In this document: positions 8,770 through 17,072 of the stretch, in pieces
Layout: every line of letters begins with the position of its first letter
How positions within the stretch are numbered: the first letter of the stretch is position 1
Assembly: GCA_022508885.1 (NCBI GenBank)
Contig: JAFLUG010000003.1
Span: forward strand, 1 to 64,000
DNA from: Oscillospiraceae bacterium
Lineage (GTDB): Bacteria; Bacillota; Clostridia; Oscillospirales; Ruminococcaceae
Reading direction: 5' to 3'
Length of the DNA: 64,000 nt
Position numbers and translations under genes: made by a program
The notes under the pieces: generated by a model
What the model was told of the DNA's origin: nothing
What the model saw: the letters and a program-made list of their open reading frames with translations, nothing else
Database searches by the model: none

Positions 8770-9210
8770 GTGCAGAATAAATATGACGCGCTGAAGCTCG
8801 AAAATCAGCTGTGCTTTCCTCTTTACGCCTGCTCTAAGGAGATAGTAAAGGCATATAAGCCGTATCTTGACGAGCTTGATCTTACCTATACCCAATATAT
8901 CACAATGATGGTGATGTGGGAATATAAAGAGCTTCGCGTAAAAGAGGTCGGAAAATGTCTTTATCTGGACTCGGGCACGCTTACTCCGCTTTTAAAGCGC
9001 TTAGAGGAAAAGGGATACATTACAAGACACCGTTCGGAAAAGGACGAGCGCGATCTTATCGTAATGATAACAGAAAAAGGTGAGGAGCTTAAGGAAAGGG
9101 CGGCGGACATTCCGCAAAAGATAGGAAAATGCGTAGGTATAGAACCGCAAAAAGCGCAGACGCTGTACGCGCTGCTTTATGAGATACTCGGAAAACTCAC
9201 GGAAAGGTAA
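8770..9210 (+). CDS. MarR-family regulator of OhrR/MgrA type
   Basis: Winged-helix regulator of 146 residues starting with GTG after AAGGAG. The N-terminus (NQLCFPLYACSKEI, then YLDELDLTYTQYI) matches the OhrR/MgrA branch. C15 falls at the position of the peroxide-sensing Cys of Bacillus OhrR, and a second Cys is at 21. The DNA-binding wing is around residues 60-95 (LDSGTLTPLLKRLEEKGYI). It likely represses its own operon until oxidised by an organic peroxide or other electrophile. The regulator type is secure; the signal is inferred. Confidence 0.92.
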   Translation: MQNKYDALKLENQLCFPLYACSKEIVKAYKPYLDELDLTYTQYITMMVMWEYKELRVKEVGKCLYLDSGTLTPLLKRLEEKGYITRHRSEKDERDLIVMITEKGEELKERAADIPQKIGKCVGIEPQKAQTLYALLYEILGKLTER

Positions 9211-9213
9211 ACT

Positions 9214-10335
9214 ATGGATAACACGGAATTCAGGCTCGGAGAATATCTTGCAAATAACATTGAAAGATTGGTAAAAACAGTTGTAAAATCAACTCTTTCA
9301 AACCCGCGTGAAAGCGCGTTTATGGCGAGGTTTGCACTGGCGAGCAAAGATGCTTCGCGCAGACGCGCGCAGTTGGAGACTGCCGGGCAGAATATCCCGC
9401 CGTTTCTTATCGCAAGTATCACGAGCAGTTGTAACCTACACTGCGCGGGGTGTTATTCGCGGCAGAACCATGCCTGCAGCGACGCCGCGCCCGTAAATCA
9501 GCTTTCCGCCGAGGATTGGGGAAAGATTTTTTCGGAAGCGCGCGAGCTTGGTATAAGCTTTATACTGCTCGCCGGAGGAGAACCGCTGCTGAGAAACGAT
9601 GTTATCGAAGTCGCGGGGGATTATCCCGAGATATTGTTTCCCGTGTTTACAAACGGAACTATGTTTAACGACGGTTATGTAAAGCTCTTTGATAAAAGGC
9701 GTAATCTCCTGCCTGTTCTGAGCATTGAGGGAAGGCTCGAAAAAACAGACGAACGCCGCGGCAAAGGCGTTTACGGCCGCGTAAGGCAGTCGATGGAACG
9801 CATACATAACGATCACCTTATTTTCGGAGCGTCAATAACGGTCACTACGGAAAATTTGCGTGAGATAACGGGTGATGAGTTCCTAAATGAGCTTAGCGAC
9901 AGCGGCTGTAAGGCGGTTATTTACGTTGAGTTTGTCCCCGTGACTGAGGATAGCAAGAGTCTTGCTCCCGGTGATGCGGAGCGGGAATATCTTAAAGAGC
10001 GACTTTTGGAGATACGCGAAAATTATCCGGATATGGTGTTTATCTCATTTCCGGGGGATGAAAAGGCATACGGCGGCTGTTTGGCAGCAGGACGGGGATT
10101 TTTTCATATCAACTCACACGGCGGCGCGGAGCCATGTCCGTTCTCGCCGTATTCGGATATAAACGTGAAAGAGCTCTCGCTGCGCGGGGCTCTGCACTCG
10201 CCGCTGTTTACCGCGCTTCGCGAGCAGAATGTACTTAATGAAGACCACAGCGGCGGCTGCGTTTTGTTTGAACGCAGAGAAACGGTAGAGGCTCTTTTGG
10301 CACAAAGCGCGGCAATTGCCGGAGTCAATGGCTGA
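9214..10335 (+). CDS. Radical SAM protein with C-terminal Cys-rich region
   Basis: Protein of 373 residues with the radical SAM cluster motif C73-x3-C77-x2-C80 (SSCNLHCAGCY) and the SAM-binding GGEP at 121-124. A C-terminal region holds further Cys residues (YGGCLAAG, EPCPFSPYSD, GGCVLFE) consistent with a SPASM/twitch-type auxiliary cluster. It begins 3 bp after the MarR gene, so it is co-transcribed and probably redox-controlled. The substrate is unknown. No small peptide gene is visible nearby, so a peptide-maturase role is not supported. Confidence 0.88.
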   Translation: MDNTEFRLGEYLANNIERLVKTVVKSTLSNPRESAFMARFALASKDASRRRAQLETAGQNIPPFLIASITSSCNLHCAGCYSRQNHACSDAAPVNQLSAEDWGKIFSEARELGISFILLAGGEPLLRNDVIEVAGDYPEILFPVFTNGTMFNDGYVKLFDKRRNLLPVLSIEGRLEKTDERRGKGVYGRVRQSMERIHNDHLIFGASITVTTENLREITGDEFLNELSDSGCKAVIYVEFVPVTEDSKSLAPGDAEREYLKERLLEIRENYPDMVFISFPGDEKAYGGCLAAGRGFFHINSHGGAEPCPFSPYSDINVKELSLRGALHSPLFTALREQNVLNEDHSGGCVLFERRETVEALLAQSAAIAGVNG

Positions 10336-10349
10336 TTGGAGATACTATT

Positions 10350-11165
10350 ATGGAGAATATAGCAGAGCTTGTTAAGGCAAGAAGGAGCGTACGCACGTTT
10401 GACGCAAGAGAATTAAGCGAGGAGGATATAAAAAAGCTGTCCGATTTTTTCGGACAGGCGGAAAATCCATATAACATTCCTGTGGAATTCAGACTGCTTG
10501 ACGCGAAAAAACAGCAATTAAAATGCCCCGTGGTAAGCGGAGCAAGTCTTTATGTCGGCGTAAAGGCGCCGCGCGTTCCGAATGCCGAGGTTGCTGTAGG
10601 GTATTCGTTTGAAGTGTTGGTCTTATACGCGCAGTCTGTCGGTATAGGAACGGTATTGATCGGCGGAACGATGGACCGCGCCGCTTTTGAGCGCGCGATG
10701 GAGCTTGGTGAAAACGAAATGATGCCGTGTATAAGCCCGCTTGGTTATACGGCGAAAAAGATGTCCGTCAGGGAAAGCATGATGCGAAAGGCTGTCAAAG
10801 CTGACCGCAGGGAGCCGTTTGAAGCGCTGTTCTTTGACGGCTCGTTTGACATTCCGCTTACAAAAGAAAAGGCGGGAAAGCTCTTCGCTCCGCTTGAAGC
10901 GGTTCGTCTCGCGCCTTCCGCGGTGAACAAACAGCCGTGGCGCGTTGTTGCGGATAAAGACGCCGTTCATTTTTATCTTAACCACAGCAGGGGCTTTACA
11001 AGTGAAAGCGCGGGAGATATGCAGAAAATAGATATTGGCATAGCCATGTGTCACTTCGCTCTTTCGGCAAAAGAAAACGGTTTGAATGTCCGTTTTGTCA
11101 CCGAAAAGCCCGATATTTCAACAAAGCCCGATATCGAATATATAATGACGGTCGGGATAGATTAG
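10350..11165 (+). CDS. Nitroreductase-family FMN protein (TM1586-like)
   Basis: Protein of 271 residues of the nitroreductase superfamily, in the longer TM1586-like form with two tandem half-domains in one chain. The start RRSVRTFDARELSEEDI is the FMN-binding Arg stretch; APSAVNKQPWRV near residue 190 is the second family hallmark. Last gene of the redox operon, followed by a terminator. It would reduce an electron-poor substrate with NAD(P)H or flavodoxin electrons; the substrate is unknown. Confidence 0.85.
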   Translation: MENIAELVKARRSVRTFDARELSEEDIKKLSDFFGQAENPYNIPVEFRLLDAKKQQLKCPVVSGASLYVGVKAPRVPNAEVAVGYSFEVLVLYAQSVGIGTVLIGGTMDRAAFERAMELGENEMMPCISPLGYTAKKMSVRESMMRKAVKADRREPFEALFFDGSFDIPLTKEKAGKLFAPLEAVRLAPSAVNKQPWRVVADKDAVHFYLNHSRGFTSESAGDMQKIDIGIAMCHFALSAKENGLNVRFVTEKPDISTKPDIEYIMTVGID

Positions 11166-11183
11166 TTTGCTGTAACAAAAAAC

Positions 11184-11210
11184 GCGCGCTCGGAAATCAT
11201 CCGGGCGCGC
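11184..11210. terminator. Hairpin terminator between convergent units
   Basis: A 10-bp G+C-rich stem (GCGCGCTCGG / CCGGGCGCGC, one G-U pair) with a 7-base loop. An A-run on the left gives a T-run for minus-strand transcripts from the chemoreceptor; the plus-strand tail is weaker. Confidence 0.75.
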
Positions 11211-11248
11211 TGTAATATAGAATATCACTACTAAACGTTAGCTGAAAA

Positions 11249-12613
11249 CTACTGCTGCATACTGCGGACAATTTCGTCCATGCGCTTCGCGTCCTCTGCA
11301 ACCGTCTCCGCGATTTTTGCGCTTTCAACAGAGGTCTTCGAGTTGTCAGCTACAACTTGAGTTATTTGCTGCATTCTCTGCTCGACAGATGCGGTTGATT
11401 CCGCCTGACGCCTTGAATAGTCCGTGATAAGCTCCGCGTGGGCGGCGCTCTCCTCTGAAACGGCGATAACCGCGTTCATTGACTCAAGAACCTCGTCTGC
11501 AATACTTCCGCCGCGCTCCACTGCGTTTATCGACTTTTCAATAAGCTCGCGTGTGCTTTCGACAGCTTCGCTCGATTTTGACGCAAGATTTCTTACCTCG
11601 TCGGCTACTACCGCAAAGCCCTTGCCGGCGGCTCCCGCACGTGCCGCTTCAATTGAAGCGTTAAGCGCGAGAATGTTTGTCTGAAAGGCAATGTCCTCAA
11701 TAGTATCTACCACGCCCCTTATCTGCTCGGACGAGCTTCTTATATCGTCCATTGCCTGAGCCATTCCGTGCATGGTTTCGTTGCTTTGTCTCAGCATTTC
11801 GGCGCTCTTTTTAACACTGCTTGCCGCCTCCTGGGACTCTTTGAGGCTGTCCGCGGTCTGCTCGGATATATTGGCTATATCTTGCGTGATATCGTCGATG
11901 GTCGCCTGCTGTTCTTCAGCAGACGAGCTCATATTTGACGCGACGTCGCGCATTTTTTCCGACGATTCGTTAAGCGCGGCTGAGATCTCAGCGATCTTAT
12001 CGACCATCTGCTGTCTGGATTCCGTAAGAGCCTGTGTTTCGTCCATCTGTGCCTGTACCCTGTCGAGAAGCCCGGCTGTCTCATCCTGAGCCGCCTGTAC
12101 ATCGTCAACGATCTTCATGCTGACATTGACAAGATAGAACAGCAAAAACGCCCCGACGTTCATTCCGATTATTCCCTTTATCGCCAGCGGGATCGACGCT
12201 CCGCTGTAAAAGAAATCGGATAAAAACAGCCCCACGATGCTTACAACGTCCATGATGACCCAGTGGACTATGAGCGTTTTTTTGTTGTAATAAATTGCGG
12301 AAATAACCATCGACGCCAGCATGAGCGGGAACATTCCGTGAACCTCGTGCTGGGGTATCGACATTGACAGGATCAAAACAAGCTGCGCCAGCGACAGTAT
12401 CGTGCCGCGTGTTACAACAGCGGTCGCCTTTTTCAGCCCGAAAACAACTCCTCCGATCACCGCGCCTCCGACGATTATCGCGATACCCATGATAATCGAC
12501 GTAGTGAAGATGTTCATAGCGCCGAATGCCACACATGATACCAGTATAAAAACCGTATGTATCAGCACTATTTTTTCGGTAAGAAACCGTTCCATTTTGT
12601 TCTTGGTCTTCAT
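11249..12613 (-). CDS. Methyl-accepting chemotaxis protein with polytopic membrane domain
   Basis: Chemoreceptor of 454 residues. It has about five to six N-terminal membrane helices (residues 12-165) with almost no extracytoplasmic sensor. A coiled coil and signalling tip follow ([33 protein letters not shown]). There is no HAMP domain. The start at 12613 (MKTKNK) follows GGGAGAA; a TTG six codons upstream would sit on that site. Receptors of this shape usually sense membrane or intracellular state. Ends in RSMQQ, with no docking pentapeptide. Confidence 0.93.
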   Translation of the reverse strand: MKTKNKMERFLTEKIVLIHTVFILVSCVAFGAMNIFTTSIIMGIAIIVGGAVIGGVVFGLKKATAVVTRGTILSLAQLVLILSMSIPQHEVHGMFPLMLASMVISAIYYNKKTLIVHWVIMDVVSIVGLFLSDFFYSGASIPLAIKGIIGMNVGAFLLFYLVNVSMKIVDDVQAAQDETAGLLDRVQAQMDETQALTESRQQMVDKIAEISAALNESSEKMRDVASNMSSSAEEQQATIDDITQDIANISEQTADSLKESQEAASSVKKSAEMLRQSNETMHGMAQAMDDIRSSSEQIRGVVDTIEDIAFQTNILALNASIEAARAGAAGKGFAVVADEVRNLASKSSEAVESTRELIEKSINAVERGGSIADEVLESMNAVIAVSEESAAHAELITDYSRRQAESTASVEQRMQQITQVVADNSKTSVESAKIAETVAEDAKRMDEIVRSMQQ

Positions 12614-12661
12614 ATAGTATAATTCTCCCAATGATAAATTAGTTTTCCGATATCACCTCAC

Positions 12662-12690
12662 ATTCTAACATAAATGTTGTTTTTTGTCAA
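12662..12690 (-). promoter_or_regulatory. Sigma-A promoter for the second chemoreceptor
   Basis: Minus strand TTGACA (12685-12690) and TAGAAT (12662-12667) with a 17-bp spacer. Confidence 0.75.
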
Positions 12691-12738
12691 TAAGACTTTT
12701 TCTAAAAACACTTCACACACTAAATTTTCATTTTCCAC

Positions 12739-12767
12739 TTGATTTTTCCCACAATATATGGTATAAT
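12739..12767 (+). promoter_or_regulatory. Sigma-A promoter for the prmA run
   Basis: TTGATT (12739-12744), 17-bp spacer, TATAAT (12762-12767), with a TGG extended -10. Diverges from the chemoreceptor promoter and gives a leader of about 26 bases before prmA. Confidence 0.75.
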
Positions 12768-12799
12768 TAAAATGTATTATTGCACAGTGGGGTAGATTT

Positions 12800-13801
12800 A
12801 TGGACAGTTTCATTCAGATCGACATTTACACGTCGAGCGCGGCGGTTGACGGAATTTGTGCGAGGCTTACCGATTATGGAATTGACGGCTTTGCTGTCAG
12901 GGACAGCGCTGACTTCAGCGCCTTTTTGGAGGATAAAAACGCGAACTGGGATTATGTTGACGACAGCCTTATGGGGCTTGAGACGGTGGAGCCGTGCATT
13001 ACGGTTTACGTCCACGACAACGAGCAGGGCAGAGAACAGCTTACGCAGATAAAGCTGCTTGTTGACGAGCTTCGTTTGGAAAATACGGACGGCTTTTTCG
13101 GAAACCTTCGTGTTGAACTCAACAACGTCCGCGAGGAGGATTGGGCCAATAATTGGAAAAAGTATTACAAACCGTTTCGTATAGGAAAAAGCCTCGTCAT
13201 AAAGCCGTCTTGGGAGGATTACTCCGCGCTTGACGGTGACAGGATACTTGAAATTGACCCGGCTTCGACCTTCGGCACGGGACAGCATCATACAACAAAA
13301 ATGGTGATGGAGGTTCTCGAGGACGCTGTAAAGGGCGGAGCAAGAGTGCTCGATCTCGGCTGCGGAAGCGGTATTCTGTCAATTGCGGCGCTGCTTTTCG
13401 GGGCAAAAGAGGTTACCGTCTGCGATATATTCGAAAATGCGGTAAAGACCGCCTCTGAAAACATTGAGAAGAATCATTTCGATAAATCACACTACAACGC
13501 GTTTTGCGGAAATATTATCGAAAATGCCGGGCTTCGCGGAGAAATCGGAAGCGGATATGACATAGTCTGCGCGAATATCGTGGCGGATGTTATCATAGCC
13601 ATGAGCCCGCTGTTCGGCGGATTTTTGAAAAAGGACGGACGTCTCATCGTTTCGGGAATTATTGACGAGCGCTTTGACGAAGTTATTCGCGCTCTTGAGG
13701 AAAACGGCTTTGAGCCCGTTGTCAAAAAGAACGAAGAGGGCTGGAACTGCGCTGAATTGAAAATTCACTTAAAACAGGCAAAACGCATATACTGCCTTTA
13801 A
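12800..13801 (+). CDS. prmA: Ribosomal protein L11 methyltransferase
   Basis: SAM-dependent enzyme of 333 residues that methylates ribosomal protein L11. The N-terminal substrate-binding part (about 1-130) is followed by a class I methyltransferase fold with motif I LDLGCGSGILSIAALLFGA. Before it is DPASTFGTGQHHTTKM, the PrmA hallmark preceding the SAM site. Length is slightly above the usual 290-320. First gene of a tight co-directional run (prmA, small membrane protein, recD2, comF), with 12 bp to the next gene. Confidence 0.95.
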   Translation: MDSFIQIDIYTSSAAVDGICARLTDYGIDGFAVRDSADFSAFLEDKNANWDYVDDSLMGLETVEPCITVYVHDNEQGREQLTQIKLLVDELRLENTDGFFGNLRVELNNVREEDWANNWKKYYKPFRIGKSLVIKPSWEDYSALDGDRILEIDPASTFGTGQHHTTKMVMEVLEDAVKGGARVLDLGCGSGILSIAALLFGAKEVTVCDIFENAVKTASENIEKNHFDKSHYNAFCGNIIENAGLRGEIGSGYDIVCANIVADVIIAMSPLFGGFLKKDGRLIVSGIIDERFDEVIRALEENGFEPVVKKNEEGWNCAELKIHLKQAKRIYCL

Positions 13802-13813
13802 GGAGGCGGTTTT

Positions 13814-14095
13814 ATGGAGTTTTTGGGAGCGTTTGCGGTTATCTTTCTGCTTGTGTTTGCCGCGGCAATGCTGGCGTATCTGTTGTGGAACGCGCTGAGA
13901 AGCGGCTGTACCGAAAAGGTAGATGTTTATGTAAAGCCGTGTGAAAATCTTGAAAGCTTTATCATACACGCGAGCCGCGACGCTTTTATCGGCGAGATAT
14001 ACATAATATGCGGTGATGGTTGCGAGCAGGCAAAAAGACTTTCTGAAAAATACGCTAACGTAAAACTTACCGGAAAATCACGCAAAATGGAATGA
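13814..14095 (+). CDS. Small single-pass membrane protein, unknown function
   Basis: Protein of 93 residues after a clear AAGGAGG site. One N-terminal membrane helix (about 5-27) is followed by a soluble domain of about 60 residues with four Cys. The soluble part reads like a small alpha/beta fold (EKVDVYVKPCENLESFIIH, then GEIYIICGDGCEQAKRLSEKY). No family is recognised. Its place between prmA and recD2, with gaps of 12 and 6 bp, shows co-transcription. Confidence 0.8.
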   Translation: MEFLGAFAVIFLLVFAAAMLAYLLWNALRSGCTEKVDVYVKPCENLESFIIHASRDAFIGEIYIICGDGCEQAKRLSEKYANVKLTGKSRKME

Positions 14096-14101
14096 AGGAT
14101 A

Positions 14102-16327
14102 ATGGATATACACGAAAATCTGGTCTGCCTTTCGGGAAATGTCGAGGGCGTCGTTTATTATAACGAGGACAGCGGCTATATCGTGCTCGATCTGGACGTG
14201 GACGGCGAGCTCGTCGAGGCGGTCGGGATAATGGGCGACGTGCGCGAGGGCGAAAGCCTGACGATGTACGGCAAGTATGTAAATAACTCAAAATACGGAA
14301 GGCAGTTTTCCGTAGATATTTTTGAGCGCCGGCTTCCGACAGACCTTAAAATGCTGCAAAAATATCTCGCTTCCGGAATAATAAGCGGAGTAGGCGCGGT
14401 TTTAGCTAAGAAAATAGTCGACGCGTTCGGGGAAAAAACGGCTGATATTCTTGAAAACGACCCCGTTCAGCTTTCGTCGTTAAAGGGCGTTACACCCGAA
14501 AGGGCTCTGCTTATCGGAAAGGAATACCAGAGCATTTCGGGGATAAGAAAGGCCGTTACATATTTTTCAAAGTATTCGGTCTCATACGGTTTTATTTCAG
14601 CCGCGTGGAAAAAATACGGCGGCGACCTTATCCGCGCGGTAGAGGGAAATCCGTACTGTTTGTGCGGCTGGGGAATAGACCTGCCGTTTGCGGACGCGGA
14701 GAGGATCGCGGAAGACCTCGGCTTTCCGAAAAACAGCGAAGAGCGCGTATCCGCGGGTATTTTACAGGAGTTAAGAAAAGCGCTGAGCGACGGACACACC
14801 TGCGTTAAAGAAGCGCGGTTATGCGACAGAGTGACAACGTGGCTTCTGGTAAGCGGCGAACTGTACGCGTCGGCGCTTGAGTTTCTCTGCTCGGCTGAAG
14901 AGATCACACTGTATGATAACAACGGCGCAAAGTATGTTTTCCTTGCGGAGTATTTCCGCGCGGAAAATTTTATCTCGCGAAAGCTCTGCGAGATGATAAA
15001 ACGCTCTAAGGACAAAAACACCGACTTTTCGGAGGAGATAAGCGGCGTTTCATGGGAGTTCGGGATAGAGTACGACGAGGCTCAGCGCGCGGCGATAAAC
15101 GGCTGTATGAATAACCACGTTTTCATAATAACCGGCGGTCCGGGAACGGGAAAGACAACTACGCTTAATGCCGTAATAGAGCTTTGCAGGAAAAGAAAGC
15201 TGAATATAAAGCTCTGCGCACCTACGGGCAGGGCCGCAAAGAGGATTTCCGAGCTTACGGAGGCTCCAGCGCAGACGATACACAGACTGCTCGAGGCGGA
15301 CCTTTCCGCGGGAGAAAGCATGTTCCGCCGAAACGAGGACAACCCGCTTTCGTGCGATGTGCTTATTGTAGATGAAATGTCAATGGTCGATGTTTTGCTT
15401 TTCGCTTCGCTCTTAAGAGCGGTAAAAAGCTCTACAAGGCTTATTCTTGTCGGAGACAGCGACCAGCTTCCGTCCGTAAGCGCCGGAAATATCCTGAGAG
15501 ATCTGGTAAGCAGCGGCAGAGTTCCCAAAGCCGAGCTCGTCAAAATTTTCCGTCAGGCGGCGCAAAGCCTTATAGTTACAAACGCTCACGCGATAGTGAG
15601 AGGAGAGATGCCCGAGCTTAACGACCGAAAAAATGATTTCTTTTTTATGCCGAGCGAAAATGAGGAGCAGTCTGTGCGGCTGGTGTGCGACCTTTGCGCA
15701 GCGCGGCTTCCGAAAAGCTACAGTTATGACCCTATGGGAGATATACAGGTACTGTGCCTTTCGAGAATGGGTACGGTAGGGACGGCAAGGCTCAACTCCG
15801 AGCTTCAGAGAGCTCTTAATCCCGCTTCTTTGGAAAAAGGGGAAAAGGGGAACAAGCGTGAGATTAAGTTTATAAACACGCTGTTTCGCGAGGGCGACAA
15901 GATAATGCAGAACAGAAACGACTATGACGTCGAGTGGCGCAGAGGGAACGAAAAATCCCACGGCGTATATAACGGCGACATCGGCACGATAATCGAGGCG
16001 GACAGGCTTAACACAAGGCTTCTGATAGACTTTGACGGCAGAAGGGCGGTTTATGAGGGCGATATGCTCAAAAACATAGAGCACGCTTTTGCCATGACTG
16101 TTCACAAGAGTCAGGGCAGCGAATATCCCGCGGTGATAATCCCTCTCCCCAACGGCATGGAAAAGCTTTCGTACAGAAATCTTTTCTACACCGCCGTAAC
16201 GCGCGCGAAATCGACGCTTATCGTTATCGGAACGGAAAACAAGATACGCGCGATAGTTTCAAACGACCGCCGCGACGAAAGGACATCGTGCTTAAAGGCA
16301 ATGATCGAGGATAACATAGGAGAGTGA
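14102..16327 (+). CDS. recD2: RecD2-type ATP-dependent DNA helicase
   Basis: Superfamily 1B 5'-3' helicase of 741 residues, the RecBC-independent RecD2 form. It has an N-terminal OB-like region (1-85), tandem helix-hairpin-helix repeats (about 90-200, ASGIISGVGAVLAKKIVDAFG), Walker A GGPGTGKT (345-352), Walker B DEMSMVD (from D424), and a C-terminal UvrD-like part with AMTVHKSQGSEYP and TAVTRAKSTLIVIG. All helicase motifs are present. Its likely role is repair and replication stress tolerance. It is 6 bp after the small membrane protein and 1 bp before comF. Confidence 0.95.
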   Translation: MDIHENLVCLSGNVEGVVYYNEDSGYIVLDLDVDGELVEAVGIMGDVREGESLTMYGKYVNNSKYGRQFSVDIFERRLPTDLKMLQKYLASGIISGVGAVLAKKIVDAFGEKTADILENDPVQLSSLKGVTPERALLIGKEYQSISGIRKAVTYFSKYSVSYGFISAAWKKYGGDLIRAVEGNPYCLCGWGIDLPFADAERIAEDLGFPKNSEERVSAGILQELRKALSDGHTCVKEARLCDRVTTWLLVSGELYASALEFLCSAEEITLYDNNGAKYVFLAEYFRAENFISRKLCEMIKRSKDKNTDFSEEISGVSWEFGIEYDEAQRAAINGCMNNHVFIITGGPGTGKTTTLNAVIELCRKRKLNIKLCAPTGRAAKRISELTEAPAQTIHRLLEADLSAGESMFRRNEDNPLSCDVLIVDEMSMVDVLLFASLLRAVKSSTRLILVGDSDQLPSVSAGNILRDLVSSGRVPKAELVKIFRQAAQSLIVTNAHAIVRGEMPELNDRKNDFFFMPSENEEQSVRLVCDLCAARLPKSYSYDPMGDIQVLCLSRMGTVGTARLNSELQRALNPASLEKGEKGNKREIKFINTLFREGDKIMQNRNDYDVEWRRGNEKSHGVYNGDIGTIIEADRLNTRLLIDFDGRRAVYEGDMLKNIEHAFAMTVHKSQGSEYPAVIIPLPNGMEKLSYRNLFYTAVTRAKSTLIVIGTENKIRAIVSNDRRDERTSCLKAMIEDNIGE

Positions 16328-16328
16328 A

Positions 16329-17042
16329 TTGAATAAACAAAAGACCTACGGGCTTTACCGAAAGATAGTTTCGGTCTTTTTTCCGAATATCTGTCCGTTT
16401 TGCGGCAGAGTTATCGGCGCGGATGAGTATTGGTGCAAAAGCTGCCCGGAGTTCCTCCCGTATATAAGAAAACCGCTTTTGCCGCCGGATAATATCGCAA
16501 GGTTTTACGCGTGCTGTTATTACACACAAAGGGCGAAATCGGCGGTTTATATGATGAAATTCGGCGGGTATGTCTATCCGTCCGACGCGTTCGCGAAGAT
16601 GATGAGCAAAATGCTTTCGGACGAGCTTAAAAACGCGGATATGCTCGTGCCTGTTCCGAGCAGTATTAAAAGTGTAACGGAGCGCGGCTTTGCTCCCGCG
16701 GAAATGATCGCGGGCAGAATATCGTGGCGGAGCCATATCCCGACGGTAAAGGCGCTCAAGGCATGCAGAGGAAAACTCGACCAGAAGGGATTAAGCGGAA
16801 AAATGCGCGTTGAAAACGCAAAGCACAGCTTTTATCCTGACGATAACATCGACATTTGCGGAAAAAGAGTCGTTCTTATTGACGACGTCTGCACTACGGG
16901 AAGCACCCTGTCCGCTTGTGCCGAGCTTTTGCTTGAAGCGGGAGCGAAAGAAGTGATAGGCGCGGTTTTCGCAAAGACGGTTGACTTTACGCACTTCAGG
17001 ATTATTCCGCGGGAAAAGTATTCTGTAAAAAAACGCGGTTGA
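16329..17042 (+). CDS. ComF-family phosphoribosyltransferase-like protein
   Basis: Protein of 237 residues. The N-terminal zinc ribbon is CPFCGRVIGADEYWCKSC; the C-terminal phosphoribosyltransferase fold carries VVLIDDVCTTGSTLSACAEL, the PRPP loop. ComF proteins take part in DNA uptake or recombination in competent bacteria, but many non-competent Clostridia keep one. The only fitting start is TTG at 16329, one base after the recD2 stop, with GGAGAG upstream. Linkage to recD2 fits a DNA-processing role. Confidence 0.9.
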   Translation: MNKQKTYGLYRKIVSVFFPNICPFCGRVIGADEYWCKSCPEFLPYIRKPLLPPDNIARFYACCYYTQRAKSAVYMMKFGGYVYPSDAFAKMMSKMLSDELKNADMLVPVPSSIKSVTERGFAPAEMIAGRISWRSHIPTVKALKACRGKLDQKGLSGKMRVENAKHSFYPDDNIDICGKRVVLIDDVCTTGSTLSACAELLLEAGAKEVIGAVFAKTVDFTHFRIIPREKYSVKKRG

Positions 17043-17067
17043 TTTTTTCAGTAAATTGAGGTATAAT
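17039..17067 (+). promoter_or_regulatory. Internal promoter immediately upstream of miaB
   Basis: TTGATT (17039-17044), 17-bp spacer, TATAAT (17062-17067). The -10 ends 5 bases before the miaB ATG, so transcripts from it would start at about the ATG. GAGG at 17058-17061 serves only read-through transcripts. Confidence 0.55.
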
Positions 17068-17072
17068 ATTTT

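Noticed and set aside
9214-11165. Ribosomally made peptide (RiPP) cluster around the radical SAM gene
   Set aside because: No short precursor gene, protease or exporter is visible in the operon.
12767-13291. Minus-strand open frame over prmA
   Set aside because: Lies opposite a clear prmA and shows no protein-like motifs; shadow of codon bias.
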